From: an uncultured bacterium
GTDB taxonomy: Bacteria > Patescibacteriota > Saccharimonadia > Saccharimonadales > Saccharimonadaceae
Direction: 5' to 3'
DNA length: 8,089 nucleotides
Assembly (NCBI GenBank): GCA_937872185.1
Contig: CALMQN010000095.1
Span: forward strand, 1 to 8,089
Positions 5,961 to 8,089 of the stretch are shown in pieces. The notes below the pieces were generated by a model that did no database searches, had not been told where the DNA came from, and worked only from the letters and a program-made list of their open reading frames with translations. A program made the position numbers and the translations under genes. Numbering within the stretch: the stretch's first letter is position 1; the number at the start of each line of letters is the position of its first letter.

Positions 5961-6623
5961 TTAAAAACTTCCGCGTTGATAATATTTCAATAGCTCTGCC
6001 GGCACTTCTGGCTGTGCAATCGCTGTTGGCGTCGGGATCACCATCATAACGAACTTCAGTGGTGTATTTGCACCAATTTTGTCGCCGCTCCCTGATGCTC
6101 CATATGCCTTGTCAGACGGAATCGTTAGTTCTCGAATACCACCGACTTTCATGCCAACGACGCCCTCACTCCACCCGGTAATCACACCGCCCGGCTGTGC
6201 GGTAAATGGTGCCTTCAGCGTCGTGCCGTCAATTGACTGATCAAAAATAACGCCGTCTGGGTTCCATCCAATGTAATAAGCTGTAAAGCTGGTGTCCTTT
6301 GCAATCTCTGCGCCATCTCCGATTTTCAGATCCTCGGTTTTCAGCTGTGTAACAGATGCTTTATCAAATGCACCCACCCGTGATGCAAATGGGCTAAACG
6401 TTCCAAAATACATGTTTGACAGTTCGGTCGCCTGGGTAGCAACCTTTTTTTGATATTCATCCTGCGCCGTTTGGTACTGCGCTGTTAAATCCGCCAGCTT
6501 CGCCTGGTCGGTCGCCTGATTTTTTGGTGACAATATAAGTGCGATGAACCCAGCCAACGTTCCAACTGTCAAAACAATTGCAATAATCCAAATTCCCACG
6601 CGTTGAGCCATATGTGTCGCCAT
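5961..6623 (-). CDS. Membrane-anchored FKBP-type peptidyl-prolyl isomerase
   Basis: It catalyses proline cis-trans isomerisation, helping proteins fold outside the membrane. The 220-aa protein has an N-terminal hydrophobic anchor (about 9-32, uncleaved by appearance), a predicted helical or coiled-coil spacer (about 38-70, rich in Gln/Ala), and an FKBP domain (about 100-197). The expected pocket residues are present: Y117, F128-D129, V147-I148, W151, Y174 in AYG, and F191. Activity is therefore likely. A short tail follows (198-220). The ATG at 6623 is chosen because GGGAG (6637-6633) is 9 nt upstream; a TTG one codon earlier and an ATG at 6611 fit less well. The gene is divergent from the winged-helix gene and directly upstream of trxB. 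Confidence 0.93.
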   Translation of the reverse strand: MATHMAQRVGIWIIAIVLTVGTLAGFIALILSPKNQATDQAKLADLTAQYQTAQDEYQKKVATQATELSNMYFGTFSPFASRVGAFDKASVTQLKTEDLKIGDGAEIAKDTSFTAYYIGWNPDGVIFDQSIDGTTLKAPFTAQPGGVITGWSEGVVGMKVGGIRELTIPSDKAYGASGSGDKIGANTPLKFVMMVIPTPTAIAQPEVPAELLKYYQRGSF

Positions 6624-6632
6624 CAAAAATAT

Positions 6633-6670
6633 CTCCCTATCTGTCGCAAACTATTACCTCCATTATATCA
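6633..6670 (-). promoter_or_regulatory. FKBP gene promoter (extended -10) and Shine-Dalgarno
   Basis: Minus-strand TGATATAAT (6670-6662) is a perfect TATAAT with an upstream TG, predicting a start near 6655. GGGAG (6637-6633) is the ribosome site. The 80-bp gap to the divergent gene contains both promoters, their -10 boxes about 25 bp apart, so one bound regulator could affect both. Confidence 0.65.
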
Positions 6671-6688
6671 AATTTTGGTGTCATTTAT

Positions 6689-6697
6689 TGCTATACT
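6689..6697 (+). promoter_or_regulatory. Extended -10 of the winged-helix/Nudix gene (leaderless)
   Basis: TGCTATACT (6689-6697) ends 6 nt before the ATG at 6704, placing the transcript start on the ATG itself. No Shine-Dalgarno is present. The nonamer is identical to the trxB extended -10, which supports it as a genuine promoter element in this genome. Confidence 0.65.
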
Positions 6698-6703
6698 GTC
6701 GTT

Positions 6704-7372
6704 ATGCTTGATCATCATCTTCAACGTTCTATCGTCTATACACTCGCCTTCGCTGACAGTCTGCGCTTCAGCGAACTTCAACCTGACGACATAGACAGTA
6801 AACTATTTACGTATCACCTTAAAAAAGTTATCGCCGAAGGCCTTGCCGTAAAAAATAGTGATGGCACGTACTCACTTACCCCACAAGGCCGTCGCGTCGG
6901 TAAGGGCGCGCTTAAAAAACAAGACCGTTTTATTGACCGAGCGTATTCAATCTTGCTACTCGTCGTGCGTCGCAAAAGCGATGGCGCCTGGCTGTTATAT
7001 ACGCGTAACAACCAGCCACTTCGTGGGTTGTCAGGGTTCATGCAGGCCCAACCTCAACCTGACCAAGACAGCGCAGCAACCGCTGCTCGGGCCCTGCACA
7101 CCAATACGGGGCTGACAGGCGAATTCAGCTACGTCAGCAGTGGCTACTTTAGCATCTATTCGGGCGATGCACTTGAAAGCTTTACTCACTTTACGCTACT
7201 GGCCTGCGATGACGTCATGGGTGATCTTGCGGCACATGACGAGTTAGGTGAATACTCCTGGCAGTTATTCCCAAACTTTGACGATCCCTCAATGCTCCCA
7301 ACGGCACAGACACTGAGCGAGCTCTACCTCCACCCTGATGTTACATTCGTCGAAGAGACATTTCGCCTTTAG
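6704..7372 (+). CDS. Winged-helix protein with a degenerate Nudix domain
   Basis: The 222-aa protein has an N-terminal winged helix-turn-helix (about 5-66). Its recognition region contains LFTYHLKKVIAEGLAV and its wing DGTYSLTPQGRRV resembles ArsR/MarR-type folds. A Nudix-like domain follows (about 78-222). The Nudix box should read GX5EX7REUXEEXGU. Here the region from G111 has no glutamate at the first position, and REUXEE is RALHTN (129-134) followed by TGL. The metal-binding glutamates are missing, so hydrolysis is unlikely and nucleotide or ligand sensing is more plausible. NrtR regulators combine the same folds in the opposite order. The start at 6704 is preferred over a GTG at 6614, which would extend the protein across both divergent promoters. 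The stop overlaps the convergent gene by 4 nt. A role as a regulator is inference. Confidence 0.8.
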   Translation: MLDHHLQRSIVYTLAFADSLRFSELQPDDIDSKLFTYHLKKVIAEGLAVKNSDGTYSLTPQGRRVGKGALKKQDRFIDRAYSILLLVVRRKSDGAWLLYTRNNQPLRGLSGFMQAQPQPDQDSAATAARALHTNTGLTGEFSYVSSGYFSIYSGDALESFTHFTLLACDDVMGDLAAHDELGEYSWQLFPNFDDPSMLPTAQTLSELYLHPDVTFVEETFRL

Positions 7373-8089
7373 CGTACTTCCTCGTAAGCTGCTTCAAGTG
7401 CTTCGAACGCATCATCTGGTGCTTCACGTCGCCATGCGACCGACAGGTCACTATCCGGGTCAGCCAATTGCGCAATCGATGGGTGCGTCCCCATGCGCGT
7501 TCCCAGGACTCTTGCTTGTTCAACAATATTCAGTGATATAGTCCGGGCGGTCGCCTGTGCATCGAACGCGCTCTGACCTATAAAGGTATCGCCAAAACGG
7601 ATACACCCTAGCTCAAGACACGTGTTACCCATTGCGCGACCAAAGACGACATTGCTGCGTGGGCGCGGGGCGCGGTTTAGTTTTGCAGCAATTAACACTT
7701 CGGCATATCCCGCTGCCTCGACCAATCCCTGCTTCGATGCCTCAATCAGGCCGCTACGATCTTGTCGCCAGTCATTGTCATCATGTGCCACAACCGGCAG
7801 CTTCATACGACGGCGCATGCTCGCCGCTCCACGGCCAAAACTATACCAACTGCTGTTCATGCCACCGATCGCGATCAAATGACTGGCAAAATCAACGCCT
7901 TCTGGCGTATGCACGCGGTCTAAAATCGCACTAGCCATCACCAGTCCGCGGCGCTGTTGCTCCAGTAATAATGTGCCCGTCGGCAGACCACGGCGGCGCT
8001 CCGCTTCTTCACGGTCACGCGTCCGGGCAGGGGCATAGTGCTGCTCGGGCAGCAACTCGCTTAAATGTTTGGTTGGTAAATCGAAATCT
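7369..8089 (-). CDS. Unrecognised protein, 5' end beyond the right edge
   Basis: An open frame runs from the TAA at 7371-7369 to the right edge without a stop, giving at least 239 residues; the start lies outside. The visible N-terminal part includes HLSELLPEQHYAPART and a charged segment DREEAERRRG. A conserved-looking core follows with LIAIGGMNSSWYSFGRG, MKLPVVAHDDNDW, an Ala-rich helix (VEAAGYAEVLIAAKL), RSNVVFGRAMGNTCLELG and IRFGDTFIGQSAFDAQ. The C-terminus is acidic and helical (DDAFEALEAAYEEVR). No membrane segment or signal peptide is visible, and I recognise no family. Codon use and compact composition look like a real gene rather than a shadow. A TTG at 8055 is not a convincing start because the frame continues upstream in protein-like sequence. 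Confidence 0.75.
   Translation of the reverse strand, partial: DFDLPTKHLSELLPEQHYAPARTRDREEAERRRGLPTGTLLLEQQRRGLVMASAILDRVHTPEGVDFASHLIAIGGMNSSWYSFGRGAASMRRRMKLPVVAHDDNDWRQDRSGLIEASKQGLVEAAGYAEVLIAAKLNRAPRPRSNVVFGRAMGNTCLELGCIRFGDTFIGQSAFDAQATARTISLNIVEQARVLGTRMGTHPSIAQLADPDSDLSVAWRREAPDDAFEALEAAYEEVR

Noticed and set aside
6614..6703. 30-codon extension of the winged-helix/Nudix protein from a GTG at 6614
   Set aside because: It would run through the FKBP start and both promoters, has no ribosome site, and the added residues are not like the family.
1916..7372. Recoded TGA codon, because none of the nine visible stops is TGA
   Set aside because: Nine stops is a small sample, and all the conserved genes read full length with TGA treated as a stop, so there is no evidence of reassignment to Gly or Trp.

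Overview
The window is compact bacterial chromosome with small gaps between genes. It looks like a member of the candidate phyla radiation, most plausibly Candidatus Saccharibacteria (TM7). This assignment is inference. It rests on moderate GC, ordinary TGA-as-stop reading, a Rel enzyme cut short after its TGS domain, a membrane-domain/pilin-like fusion protein, a winged-helix plus Nudix-like protein, and several genes whose -10 box sits 6 to 9 nt before the ATG, so that the transcript would be leaderless. No mobile element, CRISPR array, tRNA or rRNA was seen.

Layout. At the left edge is the 5' end of a GAPDH gene (minus strand), then a 281-nt gap, then a bifunctional Rel (p)ppGpp synthetase/hydrolase (plus) and a two-TM, pilin-like surface protein (plus). 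Facing these is a two-gene minus-strand operon: inorganic pyrophosphatase followed 1 nt later by an inositol-monophosphatase-family enzyme. Divergent from the operon is a phospholipase-D-like protein (plus). It converges on thioredoxin reductase-like trxB (minus), which lies just downstream of a membrane-anchored FKBP-type prolyl isomerase (minus). Divergent from the isomerase is a winged-helix/degenerate-Nudix protein (plus). It converges on an unrecognised protein (minus) whose 5' end lies beyond the right edge.

The genes are mostly housekeeping: central carbon metabolism (gap), stringent response (rel), pyrophosphate and phosphate-ester turnover (ppa, IMPase family), redox balance (trxB) and extracytoplasmic protein folding (FKBP). 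Each divergent pair has its promoters packed into about 80 bp. Convergent neighbours either overlap by 4 nt at their stop codons or are 3 nt apart, with no hairpin-plus-U-tract terminator.

The most interesting element is the gap-rel intergenic region. Bases 195-222 and 299-327 can form a 26-bp long-range helix enclosing a GNRA hairpin and hairpins built from an 18-bp tandem repeat. Three G-U pairs indicate plus-strand RNA, so this may be an undescribed structured RNA or a leader of rel. A competing local hairpin and a second downstream partner give it a switch-like set of alternative folds. Also notable are a thioredoxin reductase without the usual NADPH 2'-phosphate motif and a Nudix domain without its catalytic glutamates.
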